A stretch of 64,000 nt of DNA from Persephonella atlantica (GCF_016617615.1 NZ_JAACYA010000002.1:248001-312000), one strand, 5' to 3'. Shown: positions 1-8,102, numbered from the stretch's first letter. The notes: a model not told the origin generated them from the sequence alone. Translations and numbers: made by a program.

Positions 1-48
1 TCCTTTTTCCTTTTTCCAAAACACAGGAGGAATAAGTTTTCTTCCCAT
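1..48 (-). CDS. 5' end of an unidentified leftward gene (partial)
   Basis: Sixteen codons of an open frame run off the left edge, beginning MGRKLIPPVFWKKEKG. The ATG (48-46) has an AGGAGG ribosome binding site seven bases upstream (56-61) and a consensus sigma-54 promoter just beyond (87-102), which is why I accept so short a piece. Nothing can be said of its function, except that it is divergent from sat and probably under the same type of activator-dependent control. Confidence 0.6.
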   Translation of the reverse strand, partial: MGRKLIPPVFWKKEKG

Positions 49-85
49 TTTAAAACCTCCTTTTTATCACTCGTTTTTTATTATT

Positions 86-102
86 AGCAAACCCTGTGCC
101 AA
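86..102 (-). promoter_or_regulatory. Sigma-54 promoter (-24/-12) for the leftward partial gene
   Basis: Read on the minus strand this is TTGGCAC-AGGGT-TTGCT, with GG and GC separated by exactly ten bases, matching the RpoN consensus TGGCAC-N5-TTGC. Transcription would start near position 75, leaving a short leader before the AGGAGG at 56-61. Such promoters need an AAA+ activator, and one is encoded at 5251-6627. Confidence 0.8.
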
Positions 103-141
103 ACTGTAAGTTATTGAAAAACAAAAATCTTTTAAATGACA

Positions 142-163
142 GGTTAAAAACTGGTTAAAAAAT
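142..163 (+). repeat. Tandem 11-bp repeat, candidate activator-binding site
   Basis: GGTTAAAAACT (142-152) is followed directly by GGTTAAAAAAT (153-163), midway between the two divergent sigma-54 promoters and about 90-110 bases upstream of the sat -12 element, a usual distance for an enhancer-type activator site. A similar GGTTAAATTTT lies at 4607-4617, about 85-90 bases upstream of the third sigma-54-like site. A role as activator site is inference only. Confidence 0.3.
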
Positions 164-237
164 AAACAGAAAGAAGATTTTTTATACATTCTGACAGATG
201 TGTTCATATAAGTACTTGACAAACAAAAACTTTTCTT

Positions 238-255
238 TTGGCACAGCTGTTGCTT
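238..255 (+). promoter_or_regulatory. Sigma-54 promoter (-24/-12) for sat
   Basis: TTGGCAC-AGCTG-TTGCTT matches the RpoN consensus at every conserved position, with GG (240-241) and GC (252-253) ten bases apart. Initiation is expected near 265, giving a leader of about 20 bases containing AGGAGG (271-276) before the sat ATG at 284. The upstream TTGACA at 216-221 has no -10 partner and is probably not a sigma-70 promoter. Confidence 0.85.
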
Positions 256-283
256 ATTAAAAAATAAAAAAGGAGGTTTTTAG

Positions 284-1432
284 ATGATACAGCCACACGG
301 TGGAAAACTGATAAGCAGATTAGCATCAGAAGAAGAGAAAAATTTTTATCTTTCACAAAGTCTAAAAAAAATTTTTATTGAAAAAGATGAAGCATTAGAC
401 GCAGAAAAGATAGCAATAGGCAGTTTCTCCCCACTTGAAGGGTTTATGACAGAAAAAGAGCTCCTATCAGTCTGCAGAGAGATGCTGCTGCCTGACGGCA
501 ATGTATGGTCTATTCCTATAATCCTTCAGGTAAACGATATTTCCCACATAAAAAATGAGGAAAAGATTCTTCTTGTTGATAAAACAGATAACAGACCGAT
601 AGCCGTTTTACAGGTAGAAGATATATACAGACTAAATAAAAAAGAGATTGCAAATACTGTTTTTGGAACGTTGGACGAAAATCACCCGGGGGTAAGAAGA
701 CTGTACCAGAAAGGGGACTACGCAGTAGGAGGAAAGATAATCCTACTCAACAGACCTGATTTTCCTAACAAGGAGTATGAGCTTGACCCAGCAGAAACAA
801 GGGAGATTTTCAGAGAAAGGGGCTGGAAAACAGTTGTGGCGTTCCAGACAAGAAATGCACCCCACAGGGCTCACGAATACCTCCACAGACTGGGAATGGA
901 GATAGGAGATGGTCTTTTTATACATCCTATTATAGGTCTGAAGAAAGAAGGAGACTTTGACAGCAGAACAATTATTGAGGCATATCAGGTTCTGATAAAC
1001 AGTTATTATCCCCACAGCAAGGTGCTCCTTGCAGGACTTTCAACATCTATGAGATATGCAGGTCCCCGGGAAGCAGTATTTCATGCAATAGTCAGAAAAA
1101 ATTATGGGGCAACCCATTTTTTAGTAGGTAGAGACCACGCAGGTGTTGGAGATTACTACGATCCATTTGCAGCCCACAGGATATTTGAGGAGATACCAGA
1201 TATAGGCATTCAGATTGTAAAGTTTTACAACGTTTTTTACTGCAGCAAATGTGAGGGTATTGTATCAGAGAACACCTGTTCCCATCCAGAGCAGTTTATA
1301 ACAAAAATCAGCATGACAAAGATAAGAAATATGCTCTCAGAAGGAAAAAAGCCACCAAAGGAGATGCTCAGAGAAGAAGTTTCACAGTTTTTGATTGAAA
1401 ACTTTTATCTTATAACGGAGGATTACAGATGA
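284..1432 (+). CDS. sat: Sulfate adenylyltransferase (ATP sulfurylase)
   Basis: Catalyses ATP + sulfate = APS + pyrophosphate, running in either the assimilatory or the energy-yielding direction. The 382-residue chain has the family length. The nucleotide-binding QTRNAPHRAHE motif is at about residue 188, followed by the GLSTSMRYAGPREA and GRDHAGVG segments. Cys320, Cys323, Cys332 and His334 form a zinc-type site as found in bacterial and thermophile ATP sulfurylases. There is no APS kinase domain. The ATG is set by AGGAGG at 271-276. It overlaps the following sulfite reductase gene by ATGA, so the two are translationally coupled and share the sigma-54 promoter. No APS reductase is encoded in the window. 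Confidence 0.96.
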   Translation: MIQPHGGKLISRLASEEEKNFYLSQSLKKIFIEKDEALDAEKIAIGSFSPLEGFMTEKELLSVCREMLLPDGNVWSIPIILQVNDISHIKNEEKILLVDKTDNRPIAVLQVEDIYRLNKKEIANTVFGTLDENHPGVRRLYQKGDYAVGGKIILLNRPDFPNKEYELDPAETREIFRERGWKTVVAFQTRNAPHRAHEYLHRLGMEIGDGLFIHPIIGLKKEGDFDSRTIIEAYQVLINSYYPHSKVLLAGLSTSMRYAGPREAVFHAIVRKNYGATHFLVGRDHAGVGDYYDPFAAHRIFEEIPDIGIQIVKFYNVFYCSKCEGIVSENTCSHPEQFITKISMTKIRNMLSEGKKPPKEMLREEVSQFLIENFYLITEDYR

Positions 1433-3717
1433 TTAAGAATGGTTTATACAGGGATTATCTGAAGGATATACAGGAGTTCAACAGACTCTATGCAGAATAC
1501 CTGAAAGGGGAAGCCTTTGAAAGTGATTTTAAGAACTTCCGTCTCACAAACGGCATATATGGACAGAGACAGAAAGATTTTCATATGGTAAGGATAAAGA
1601 TACCTGCAGGAGTTTTGACCTCTGCCCAGATATACACAATAGCAGATATTGGAGACAGATACTCTAATGGGGTGGCACACATCACAACAAGACAGGACAT
1701 TCAGTTCCACTGGATAAAATTGGAGGATGTCCCTGAGATTATAAAAACTGTTAACGAAGCAGGTCTGACCACAAAAGATGCCTGCGGAAACACACTGAGA
1801 AATATAACAGCAAGCTATCTGTCAGGGGTTTGTCCTGAGGAGGTTATTGAAGTAGAAAGGATTGCAGTAAAACTGACAGAGATGCTGATAGGAAAGTACG
1901 AAAACCTCCCCCGCAAATTCAAGATTGGTTTCTCATGCTGTGAAAAACATAGTTTTCTGATTCCATTTAATGATGTAGGTTTTATCCCTGTGCTAAGGAA
2001 TAATAAAGTAGGATTTAAGGTTTATATAGGGGGAGGATTAGGAGACAGACCAAAGTATGCCTTTGAATATACTGAGTTTCTTCCTATAGAGCAGCTTCTT
2101 CTTTTTGTTCAATCTGTGATGGATGTTTTTGACCAGTATGGAGACAGAAAGAACAGAAGACACAACAGACTGAAGTTTCTTATTGAAAAGTTAGGAAAGG
2201 AGAAATTCCTTTCTCTGCTGGAAGAGCAGATAAATAAAAACAGCAAAGATTTTACGCCGTTCCAGTGTGATGCTCCTATCTACCAGCCTTCCCAGACAGT
2301 TACAGACCTTCCTGTATCCTCAGACCATCATCAAAGTCTGTGGCTTAAGACAAACGTTGTGCCTCAGAAACAGGAAAATCTTTTTACTGCCGTTGTTAAA
2401 CTAAAGTTAGGAAATATAACGACAGGTAAGCTGAGAAGTATAGGTGACATTGCAGAAAAGTTCTCCCTTACAGTAAAGACAACACCTGACCAGAACATTG
2501 CTCTGCTGAACATTCACAGAGACATTTTAGAGGAAGTTTACAGTAATCTAAAAGAGGTATCCCTTGCAGATTTTGGAGCTTCAACATACTTAGATATCAC
2601 AGCCTGCCCCGGTTCAGAAACCTGCAGCCTTGGGATAACTTCATCAAGAGACCTTGCAAGGGCAATACAGGAAAGACTTCCTTCAGACAGTAACTCAGTA
2701 GAAAAACTGAAAAACGTAACAATAAAGGTAAGCGGATGTCCAAATTCATGCGCCCATCATCACGTTGCATCAATAGGTCTGCACGGGATAGCAATGAAAG
2801 TTGATGACAGGCTTATACCTGCCTATGTTATACACTTGGGAGGAAACGGCAGTCTCACAAAGCAAAAAATAGGATATACAGGCATTAAAATACCAGTCAA
2901 AAATGTTCCAGACGCAGTTATCTATCTCCTTGAAACATACATAAAGGAAAGCAGAGAGAATGAAAGCTTTGAAGATTTTGTTGAAAGAACAGGTATTCAG
3001 GAGCTAAACAGAAGACTTGAAAGATTTAAAGAGTTTTACAAAAAAGAGCCTTATACTCACGACTGGGGTTCAGACAAAGAGTTCTCATTAGAAGACATAG
3101 GAAAAGGAGAGTGTGCAGGAATTATCGCAGATAGAGTAGAAGAAGCATTAAAAGAAGGTGAAAGACTATTAAAACAGGCAGAAACACACATAAATAAAGG
3201 ATACATAGAAGACAGTATTCCCCATATTGAAAAGGCTGTTGATGTTATATCAGAAGGACTTCTTATACCATTTGGCATTAAAGCATCAGGAAAAGATGCA
3301 AGGGAAAAATTTATAGAAGAGATTATAGGAAGAAACCTTGTAGATAGAAAGTTTGTATCCCTCCTTTCAGGCAATATATCCAGCATAGCTGAGATGCTTG
3401 AAAGCTCAAAACAGTTTTACCAGCAGTCAAAAAGAGCATACCTAAAACTGAGAAAACAGACAGAAGAGAGAAAAGAAAAGAAAGAAGAAAAGGTCAGAAA
3501 AGAGGTTCTTGACCTTAGAGGTGTAGAATGTCCATTTAACTATGTAAAAGCAAAGTACAAACTGAGAGAGATGGATACAGGCTCTATCCTGGTTATCATA
3601 ATAGATGGTGAAGAGTCTATAAGGAGCGTTCCCCAGAGTTTAAGGGATGATGGACACGAAATAATTGATATTCAGGAGGAGGATGGAAATTATGTGGTAA
3701 TTGTAAGAAAAAGATAG
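1429..3717 (+). CDS. Siroheme nitrite/sulfite reductase with C-terminal TusA domain
   Basis: A 762-residue fusion. Residues 1 to about 560 are a siroheme/[4Fe-4S] reductase with two half-repeats; Cys393, Cys399, Cys437 and Cys441 form the C-x5-C ... C-x3-C cluster motif (ACPGSETC and SGCPNSC). Residues about 565-690 are charged and helical with no family I can name. Residues about 692-762 are a TusA sulfur-carrier domain with the LDLRGVECP motif and acceptor Cys701. Coupling to sat makes sulfite the likely substrate. A TusA tail suggests that sulfide or persulfide is passed on to, or received from, a carrier; this is inference. Nitrite reduction cannot be excluded. No second reductase subunit is adjacent. 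Confidence 0.88.
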   Translation: MIKNGLYRDYLKDIQEFNRLYAEYLKGEAFESDFKNFRLTNGIYGQRQKDFHMVRIKIPAGVLTSAQIYTIADIGDRYSNGVAHITTRQDIQFHWIKLEDVPEIIKTVNEAGLTTKDACGNTLRNITASYLSGVCPEEVIEVERIAVKLTEMLIGKYENLPRKFKIGFSCCEKHSFLIPFNDVGFIPVLRNNKVGFKVYIGGGLGDRPKYAFEYTEFLPIEQLLLFVQSVMDVFDQYGDRKNRRHNRLKFLIEKLGKEKFLSLLEEQINKNSKDFTPFQCDAPIYQPSQTVTDLPVSSDHHQSLWLKTNVVPQKQENLFTAVVKLKLGNITTGKLRSIGDIAEKFSLTVKTTPDQNIALLNIHRDILEEVYSNLKEVSLADFGASTYLDITACPGSETCSLGITSSRDLARAIQERLPSDSNSVEKLKNVTIKVSGCPNSCAHHHVASIGLHGIAMKVDDRLIPAYVIHLGGNGSLTKQKIGYTGIKIPVKNVPDAVIYLLETYIKESRENESFEDFVERTGIQELNRRLERFKEFYKKEPYTHDWGSDKEFSLEDIGKGECAGIIADRVEEALKEGERLLKQAETHINKGYIEDSIPHIEKAVDVISEGLLIPFGIKASGKDAREKFIEEIIGRNLVDRKFVSLLSGNISSIAEMLESSKQFYQQSKRAYLKLRKQTEERKEKKEEKVRKEVLDLRGVECPFNYVKAKYKLREMDTGSILVIIIDGEESIRSVPQSLRDDGHEIIDIQEEDGNYVVIVRKR

Positions 3718-3746
3718 CTTTGTTAAAAGTATAATTTTTATATATA

Positions 3747-3763
3747 ATACTCATAAAGAGTAT
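3747..3763 (+). other. Small inverted repeat upstream of the CxxCH gene
   Basis: ATACTC-ATAAA-GAGTAT, a perfect 6-bp stem, sits in the 62-base gap after the reductase gene. There is no T-run after it, so it is not a clear terminator. It may be a weak operator or chance in AT-rich DNA. Confidence 0.2.
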
Positions 3764-3779
3764 ATAAACGGAAAGAGTT

Positions 3780-4133
3780 ATGAGAAAAATATTTTTTATA
3801 CTTGTTGTGCTGGTTCCTGTTATAGCTCTTAGCTTTCCTTTCAATCATATGGGACAGGGAAACACTGAAGTACCTTTAAATATACAGAAAGACAGTTCTT
3901 CAGAACAGATGATGGGCTGTATAGGAGACTGTGCAGCCTGTCACTCTTTAACTCCTATTGAAGCCCAATCAATACTGGGACAGAAATTTGACGTAAAAAA
4001 GGTGCTGTCAATTGCGATAAAAAATGGATACTTTGAAGTAGAGTACGAAACATCAGACGGAAAAAAGGAAAAAATAAATCTCTTTTTCAGCAAAGATAAG
4101 GCCTGCAGAGAGGTAATACATCTTAACGAATAA
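3780..4133 (+). CDS. Secreted small protein with one CxxCH motif
   Basis: 117 residues: an N-terminal hydrophobic export signal (about residues 1-18), then a Cys-rich CIGDCAACHSLTPIEA segment, then a beta-rich tail. CAACH is a haem-c type CxxCH, so it may be a small periplasmic monohaem protein. The sequence after the motif (LTPIEAQSIL ... YFEVEY) resembles the N-terminal, non-catalytic domain of DsbC-like proteins, which would suggest a redox sensor or sulfur-handling role. Cys44, Cys48 and Cys51 could instead bind metal or form a disulfide. It lies downstream of the reductase gene after a 62-base gap. Confidence 0.65.
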   Translation: MRKIFFILVVLVPVIALSFPFNHMGQGNTEVPLNIQKDSSSEQMMGCIGDCAACHSLTPIEAQSILGQKFDVKKVLSIAIKNGYFEVEYETSDGKKEKINLFFSKDKACREVIHLNE

Positions 4134-4150
4134 AATTTCCGGGGGTCATC

Positions 4151-4588
4151 ATGGAAAGTGCAAACTTCATTCAACGATCTATCATCAACAAAATACTGTT
4201 TATCACTATCTCTGGAGCTGTAGTAGTATCTATTGTTGCAGCACTGATATTTTTCTTTATCTTTGCCAGTGAAGGAACATACCACTTTCTCCAGAACATA
4301 CTGGACTATGCCAAAACCCATCCGGCAACATTTGCCATTTTCCTTGGATTTTTAACATTTCAGGCTTCACTTATACCTATCATTATGACTTATTTTCTTC
4401 TAAAAAAAGAAATAATTGACCCGCTGCAGGAAATAGCTGACAGAATGGAAAAGATATCAATGGGAGAGATAGATGAAGAAATTCCCGTTAAAAGAAAAGA
4501 CGAAATTGGGCACCTGCAGGAGTCATTTGAGAGAATGCGTATGAGTTTAAAACTGATAATAGACAGACTGGAAAGTGAAGAAATATGA
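4151..4588 (+). CDS. Membrane protein with HAMP domain, no output domain
   Basis: 145 residues. Two membrane segments (about residues 15-40 and 57-80) flank a short extracytoplasmic piece, followed by a HAMP linker (about 82-140) with the usual DPLQEIADRMEKI ... DEIGHLQESF pattern. The chain ends soon after HAMP, so it lacks the kinase, cyclase or chemotaxis output normally attached. It may act by pairing with another HAMP protein. It starts 17 bases after the CxxCH gene with GGGGGT upstream of the ATG, and probably belongs to the same transcript. Confidence 0.75.
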   Translation: MESANFIQRSIINKILFITISGAVVVSIVAALIFFFIFASEGTYHFLQNILDYAKTHPATFAIFLGFLTFQASLIPIIMTYFLLKKEIIDPLQEIADRMEKISMGEIDEEIPVKRKDEIGHLQESFERMRMSLKLIIDRLESEEI

Positions 4589-4684
4589 TTAAAATATAGC
4601 CACTGTGGTTAAATTTTATACATGCATATACACTGTACAGACAGTATATTTTGGAAAATTCTTATCTGCCAATGACTTATTGTT

Positions 4685-4702
4685 TTGGCACGTTAATTGA
4701 TT
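4685..4702 (+). promoter_or_regulatory. Probable sigma-54 promoter for the secreted thioredoxin-like gene
   Basis: TTGGCAC-GTTAA-TTGATT matches the -24 half perfectly. In the -12 half the usual GC reads GA (4699-4700), so it is one base from consensus. Expected start is about 4711, with AGGAGG at 4724-4729 and the ATG at 4738. Confidence 0.55.
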
Positions 4703-4734
4703 AAGACCTCCTGAAAAAACAGAAGGAGGTCTTA
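4702..4734 (+). promoter_or_regulatory. 11-bp inverted repeat enclosing the ribosome binding site
   Basis: TAAGACCTCCT (4702-4712) and AGGAGGTCTTA (4724-4734) are perfect complements separated by 11 bases, and the right arm contains the whole ribosome binding site of the gene at 4738. In a transcript arriving from upstream this hairpin would hide the site. A transcript beginning at the sigma-54 start (about 4711) would lack most of the left arm and escape. It could also be a DNA operator. Confidence 0.5.
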
Positions 4735-4737
4735 GAC

Positions 4738-5187
4738 ATGAAAAGACATTTTTTAGCTCTGCTTTCGTTCGTGTTTGTATTTTCTACTGCATTTTCACAG
4801 GAAAAACTTACAGTTGTCTATCTGTACCACAAAGACAGTCCGCATTATGAAAAAATAAACAACAAAATCCTGAAAAACAAACACCTTGCAAAAAGAATAA
4901 AGAAAAATTTTGAGTTCTATAAGGTTATGATAGGAACGCATGCTTCAAAAGAATTCGCAAACAGGTATAACATTGAGGAAAAAGAAGGGGTTTACTTTAT
5001 AGACCCATCGTCCAACACCCTGCTGTACAGACTTACAGACCTCAACAAACCCTGCAAATGTGCAAATCTGATTAACTACTTCTCAAGAAAGCTATACAAA
5101 AAAGGTATTTCTCCAGACAGATATTTAGAAATGGCAGAGAGAATAGGTGCATATCAAGTAAAAACAAAAGAGGATTATCTGTTCTAA
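4738..5187 (+). CDS. Secreted thioredoxin-fold-like protein of unknown function
   Basis: 149 residues with a clear Sec signal peptide (MKRHFLALLSFVFVFSTAFSQ). The mature part opens like a thioredoxin fold (LTVVYLYHKDSPHYEKI), but the position where CxxC would lie is SPHY. The only cysteines are Cys106 and Cys108 (CKC) late in the chain, so normal oxidoreductase activity is not expected. Translation starts at the ATG after AGGAGG. It lies between the HAMP gene and the sigma-54 activator gene and has its own promoter-like site. Confidence 0.6.
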   Translation: MKRHFLALLSFVFVFSTAFSQEKLTVVYLYHKDSPHYEKINNKILKNKHLAKRIKKNFEFYKVMIGTHASKEFANRYNIEEKEGVYFIDPSSNTLLYRLTDLNKPCKCANLINYFSRKLYKKGISPDRYLEMAERIGAYQVKTKEDYLF

Positions 5188-5250
5188 GGGGGCTTGAGAA
5201 GCTCCCACTTTTTACATAGATTTAAAAGAAAAACGGAGGTGAATAAATTT

Positions 5251-6627
5251 TTGCCAAAAAATGTGTATCTCCTATCAAACCAGCAAACCCTATACAGAAG
5301 GCTAAAAGAATACTTCCCTGAAATAAAAATTTTAGAAGAGCCAAAATCTGTAGAAAACATAAAATCTGGTTTAGTATTTGTAAACATAAAAGAGTTTGGA
5401 ATAGTTCCCGTCCCTGTAAAGAAAGGACTGTTTCCTATAGCAATAATAGACAGAAGTCTTTCACGGACCAATCTGGCAGCATTTATAATGCGGGTAATGA
5501 GCAAAAACTACTTTGAGTATGTGGAATATCCATTTACAAAAAACGATATAGAACGGATAAAAGGAAAAGTTTCCACAAAAGAAGAAGACGAGAAAAAGGT
5601 TTTTTACTTTCAAAAATCAACAGCATCAGAGGGAATTATATGCCAGTATCTATGCTCCATAATAGGCTCATCTCCCCAGCTAAAAGAAATATGTAAACTT
5701 GCAGGTGAGGTTGCACCGACAGATATACCAGTATTAATCACAGGAGAAACAGGAACGGGAAAAGAATTGCTTGCAAGGGGAATTTGGAAACTGAGCAAAA
5801 GGGCTGATAAACCATTTGTTGCAATAAACTGTGCAGCTATTCCAGAAAATCTGATAGAAGCAGAGCTTTTTGGTTATGAGAAGGGGGCATTTACAGGGGC
5901 AGAAAAAAGTAAACCGGGAAAGTTTGAAATAGCAGATGGAGGAACAATATTTTTAGATGAGATAGGAGAGCTCCCTATAGAAGCCCAGTCTAAATTACTG
6001 AGAGTTCTTCAGGAAGGGACATTTTATCGTCTTGGAGGTAGTAAAGAGATAAAGGTTGATGTCAGAATAATGGCAGCCACAAACAGAGATTTAGAGAGGA
6101 TGATACAGGAAGGAAAGTTTAGAGAGGATTTATACTACAGACTGAACTTTATACATATACACCTGCCACCTTTGAGGGAGAGAAAAGAAGACATTCCATA
6201 CATTGTTGAATGTATCGTAAACAGATACAACCAGAAACTGAGCAAACATATTGTTGGTGCATCAAATGAATATATGGAAAAACTTCAGCAGATGCAGTGG
6301 GAAGGCAATATAAGGGAATTAGAAAACGTTGTGGTACGCTCAATGATACTGTGCAGAGATAACATACTCAGTCTTACAGACCTGTCATTTATGCAAATAA
6401 AGAAGAAACAGACATATTACACAGACGAAGAGATAGAAAAAATAATACACAAAAAAACCTTGGAAGCCATAAATCAGGGGAAACTTCCCCAGTTCCAGGA
6501 ATTTTTAGAAAAGTCTGTAATAAAGTCAGTCCTTGAACACACAAAACACAATCAGGTCAAAGCATCACAGCTCCTTGGGATAAATAGAGCAACACTGAGA
6601 AAAAAAATAAAAAAGTTCAACATATAA
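5251..6627 (+). CDS. Sigma-54-dependent transcriptional activator (NtrC family)
   Basis: About 458 residues from the TTG at 5251, chosen because GGAGGT at 5235-5240 precedes it; an upstream TTG at 5194 and a GTG at 5239 are in frame but poorly placed. Residues 1 to about 115 resemble a receiver domain in length but lack a clear phospho-acceptor Asp (VFVNIKEFG at the expected strand). The AAA+ domain has Walker A GETGTGKE (about 165-172), GAFTGA for sigma-54 contact (212-217), Walker [13 protein letters not shown] and the arginine-finger region [11 protein letters not shown] Fis-type helix-turn-helix closes the chain. No partner histidine kinase is present. Its likely targets are the sigma-54 sites at 86-102, 238-255 and 4685-4702; this is inference. 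Confidence 0.93.
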   Translation: MPKNVYLLSNQQTLYRRLKEYFPEIKILEEPKSVENIKSGLVFVNIKEFGIVPVPVKKGLFPIAIIDRSLSRTNLAAFIMRVMSKNYFEYVEYPFTKNDIERIKGKVSTKEEDEKKVFYFQKSTASEGIICQYLCSIIGSSPQLKEICKLAGEVAPTDIPVLITGETGTGKELLARGIWKLSKRADKPFVAINCAAIPENLIEAELFGYEKGAFTGAEKSKPGKFEIADGGTIFLDEIGELPIEAQSKLLRVLQEGTFYRLGGSKEIKVDVRIMAATNRDLERMIQEGKFREDLYYRLNFIHIHLPPLRERKEDIPYIVECIVNRYNQKLSKHIVGASNEYMEKLQQMQWEGNIRELENVVVRSMILCRDNILSLTDLSFMQIKKKQTYYTDEEIEKIIHKKTLEAINQGKLPQFQEFLEKSVIKSVLEHTKHNQVKASQLLGINRATLRKKIKKFNI

Positions 6628-6654
6628 TCCCTTGTAAAAAAAATTTTTTGGGAT
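6627..6654 (+). terminator. Possible weak terminator after the activator gene
   Basis: ATCCC (6627-6631) pairs with GGGAT (6650-6654), with an A8T6 tract between them, immediately after the stop codon. The stem is weak and could equally be part of the promoter of the next operon (TAAAAT at 6653-6658). Confidence 0.25.
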
Positions 6655-6689
6655 AAAATAAGGCTAAAAAAACTAATTCTTGATGGGCA

Positions 6690-6971
6690 ATGATAATAGG
6701 AAGTATACTTTTTGAATGTTATATTCCCCATTCAAACTCTTTAAAAGAAAAAAGAATGGTCGTAAGGTCAATGAAAGAAAAGCTGAAATCAAAATTTAAT
6801 GTTTCTGTCTCTGAAGTAGGGAATCAGGATTTGTGGCAGTCTGCCCAGATAGCAGTGGTTACTGTCGCTCCAGACCAGAAACAGGTGGAAAAAGTTATGC
6901 AGAATGTTATAAACTTTGTTGAACTGAATTTTCCTGAGCTACACATAAACATATACAAGGAGATTTTTTAA
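6690..6971 (+). CDS. DUF503 family protein (YlxP-like)
   Basis: A 93-residue protein of the DUF503 family, with the typical opening SILFECYIPHSNSLKEKRMV and the SEVGNQDLWQ segment. YlxP-like proteins are commonly encoded beside rbfA in the nusA-infB region and are thought to be linked to ribosome maturation; the biochemical role is not settled. It overlaps the rbfA start by one base, fitting that context. Confidence 0.85.
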   Translation: MIIGSILFECYIPHSNSLKEKRMVVRSMKEKLKSKFNVSVSEVGNQDLWQSAQIAVVTVAPDQKQVEKVMQNVINFVELNFPELHINIYKEIF

Positions 6972-7261
6972 TGAAGAAAAGCCACAAAAGCGAAAAGGTC
7001 AATTCTGCAATCAAAAAAGCTCTCAGTGAGATATTTATATACGACCTTCCTATTAAAGACAACATGATTACAGTAGTAAGGGTTGAAACATCACCAGACC
7101 TGAGCAAATCTGATGTATACATAACAGCACTGAATGACGCTGAAAAAGTGGCACAGGAACTAAACAGCAAAAGTGGATATATTGGACATCTTCTTGGAAA
7201 CAGGATAAAGATAAGAAAGATTCCCCAGCTCAAATTTATTCCTATACCGCATACAGTGTGA
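6971..7261 (+). CDS. rbfA: Ribosome-binding factor A
   Basis: 96 residues of the RbfA KH-like fold (KSEKVNSAIKKALSEIF, VTRVETSPDLS-type strand as VVRVETSPDLSKSDVYIT, LGNRIKIRKIPQLKF). RbfA assists late maturation of the 30S subunit. The chain stops right after the last core strand, without the FVYDDS-type tail common in the family, so it is a little shorter than usual. It lies between the YlxP-like gene and sppA in one operon. Confidence 0.9.
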   Translation: MKKSHKSEKVNSAIKKALSEIFIYDLPIKDNMITVVRVETSPDLSKSDVYITALNDAEKVAQELNSKSGYIGHLLGNRIKIRKIPQLKFIPIPHTV

Positions 7262-7268
7262 GGGGACA

Positions 7269-8102
7269 ATGAAAAAAAAGATAATTATCGGTATTATTGT
7301 ACTTGCCGTTTTTATTTATATCTTTTCATACTTTTCTGTAAAATCTGTACCAAAGATTGCTGTTATTAATATAAACGGTGTTATATCCAGCTATGAACCT
7401 GTCATACAGAACATAGAAACAGCACAGATAGACAGCAGTATAAAGGCTGTTGTTATAGCTGTTGACAGTCCCGGAGGAGCAGTCGGAGCAGCACAGGAGA
7501 TATACTCTGCCATAGAAAAGCTGAGAAAAGAAAAACCTGTAGTAGTTTCTATGGGCAATGTGGCAGCATCAGGAGGATATTACGTAAGCGTTCCAGCCAA
7601 TGTGATATACGCAAACCCCGGAACAATCACAGGCTCTATAGGAGTGATAATACAACATGTCAGTTTTGCAAAAGTTTTAGAAAAATTAGGAATAAAAGTA
7701 GAAAATATAAAAAGTGGTCAAAACAAAGACATTCTATATCCCAACAGGGAGCTCACACCACAGCAGAAAAAACTGTTAGAAGAAACAATAAAAGATGTTT
7801 ACAACCAGTTTTTAGAAGATATAGTAAAGTATAGAAAGATAGACATCAACACATTAAAGCAGTATGCAGATGGGAGAATATTCACTGGAAGACAGGCGAA
7901 AAAACTGAAGCTGATAGACAAGTTAGGAAACATACAGGATGCTGTTGAAGAAGCAAAAAAGTTAGCAGGACTGGAAGGTAAGAAAGTGATGGTAATAAAA
8001 ATAAGAAAGGAAGAGAGTATTTTGAAAAAGATGCTTCAGTTAAAACTGAGCATCCCAGAAAACCTGTCATTTCCACAGTTTTACTATTTACTTTCTTTCT
8101 GA
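7269..8102 (+). CDS. sppA: Signal peptide peptidase SppA
   Basis: 277 residues, the short SppA type. One N-terminal membrane anchor (about residues 4-24) is followed by a ClpP-like S49 protease domain. The nucleophile Ser is in GNVAASGGYY, the general-base Lys probably in ENIKSGQNKD, and the substrate loop is VDSPGGAVGAAQEIY. It degrades signal peptides left in the membrane. ATG seven bases after the rbfA stop. Confidence 0.93.
   Translation: MKKKIIIGIIVLAVFIYIFSYFSVKSVPKIAVININGVISSYEPVIQNIETAQIDSSIKAVVIAVDSPGGAVGAAQEIYSAIEKLRKEKPVVVSMGNVAASGGYYVSVPANVIYANPGTITGSIGVIIQHVSFAKVLEKLGIKVENIKSGQNKDILYPNRELTPQQKKLLEETIKDVYNQFLEDIVKYRKIDINTLKQYADGRIFTGRQAKKLKLIDKLGNIQDAVEEAKKLAGLEGKKVMVIKIRKEESILKKMLQLKLSIPENLSFPQFYYLLSF

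Noticed and set aside
216..221. TTGACA resembling a -35 element upstream of sat
   Set aside because: No TATAAT-like -10 element lies 16-18 bases on; that stretch is the sigma-54 -24 element.
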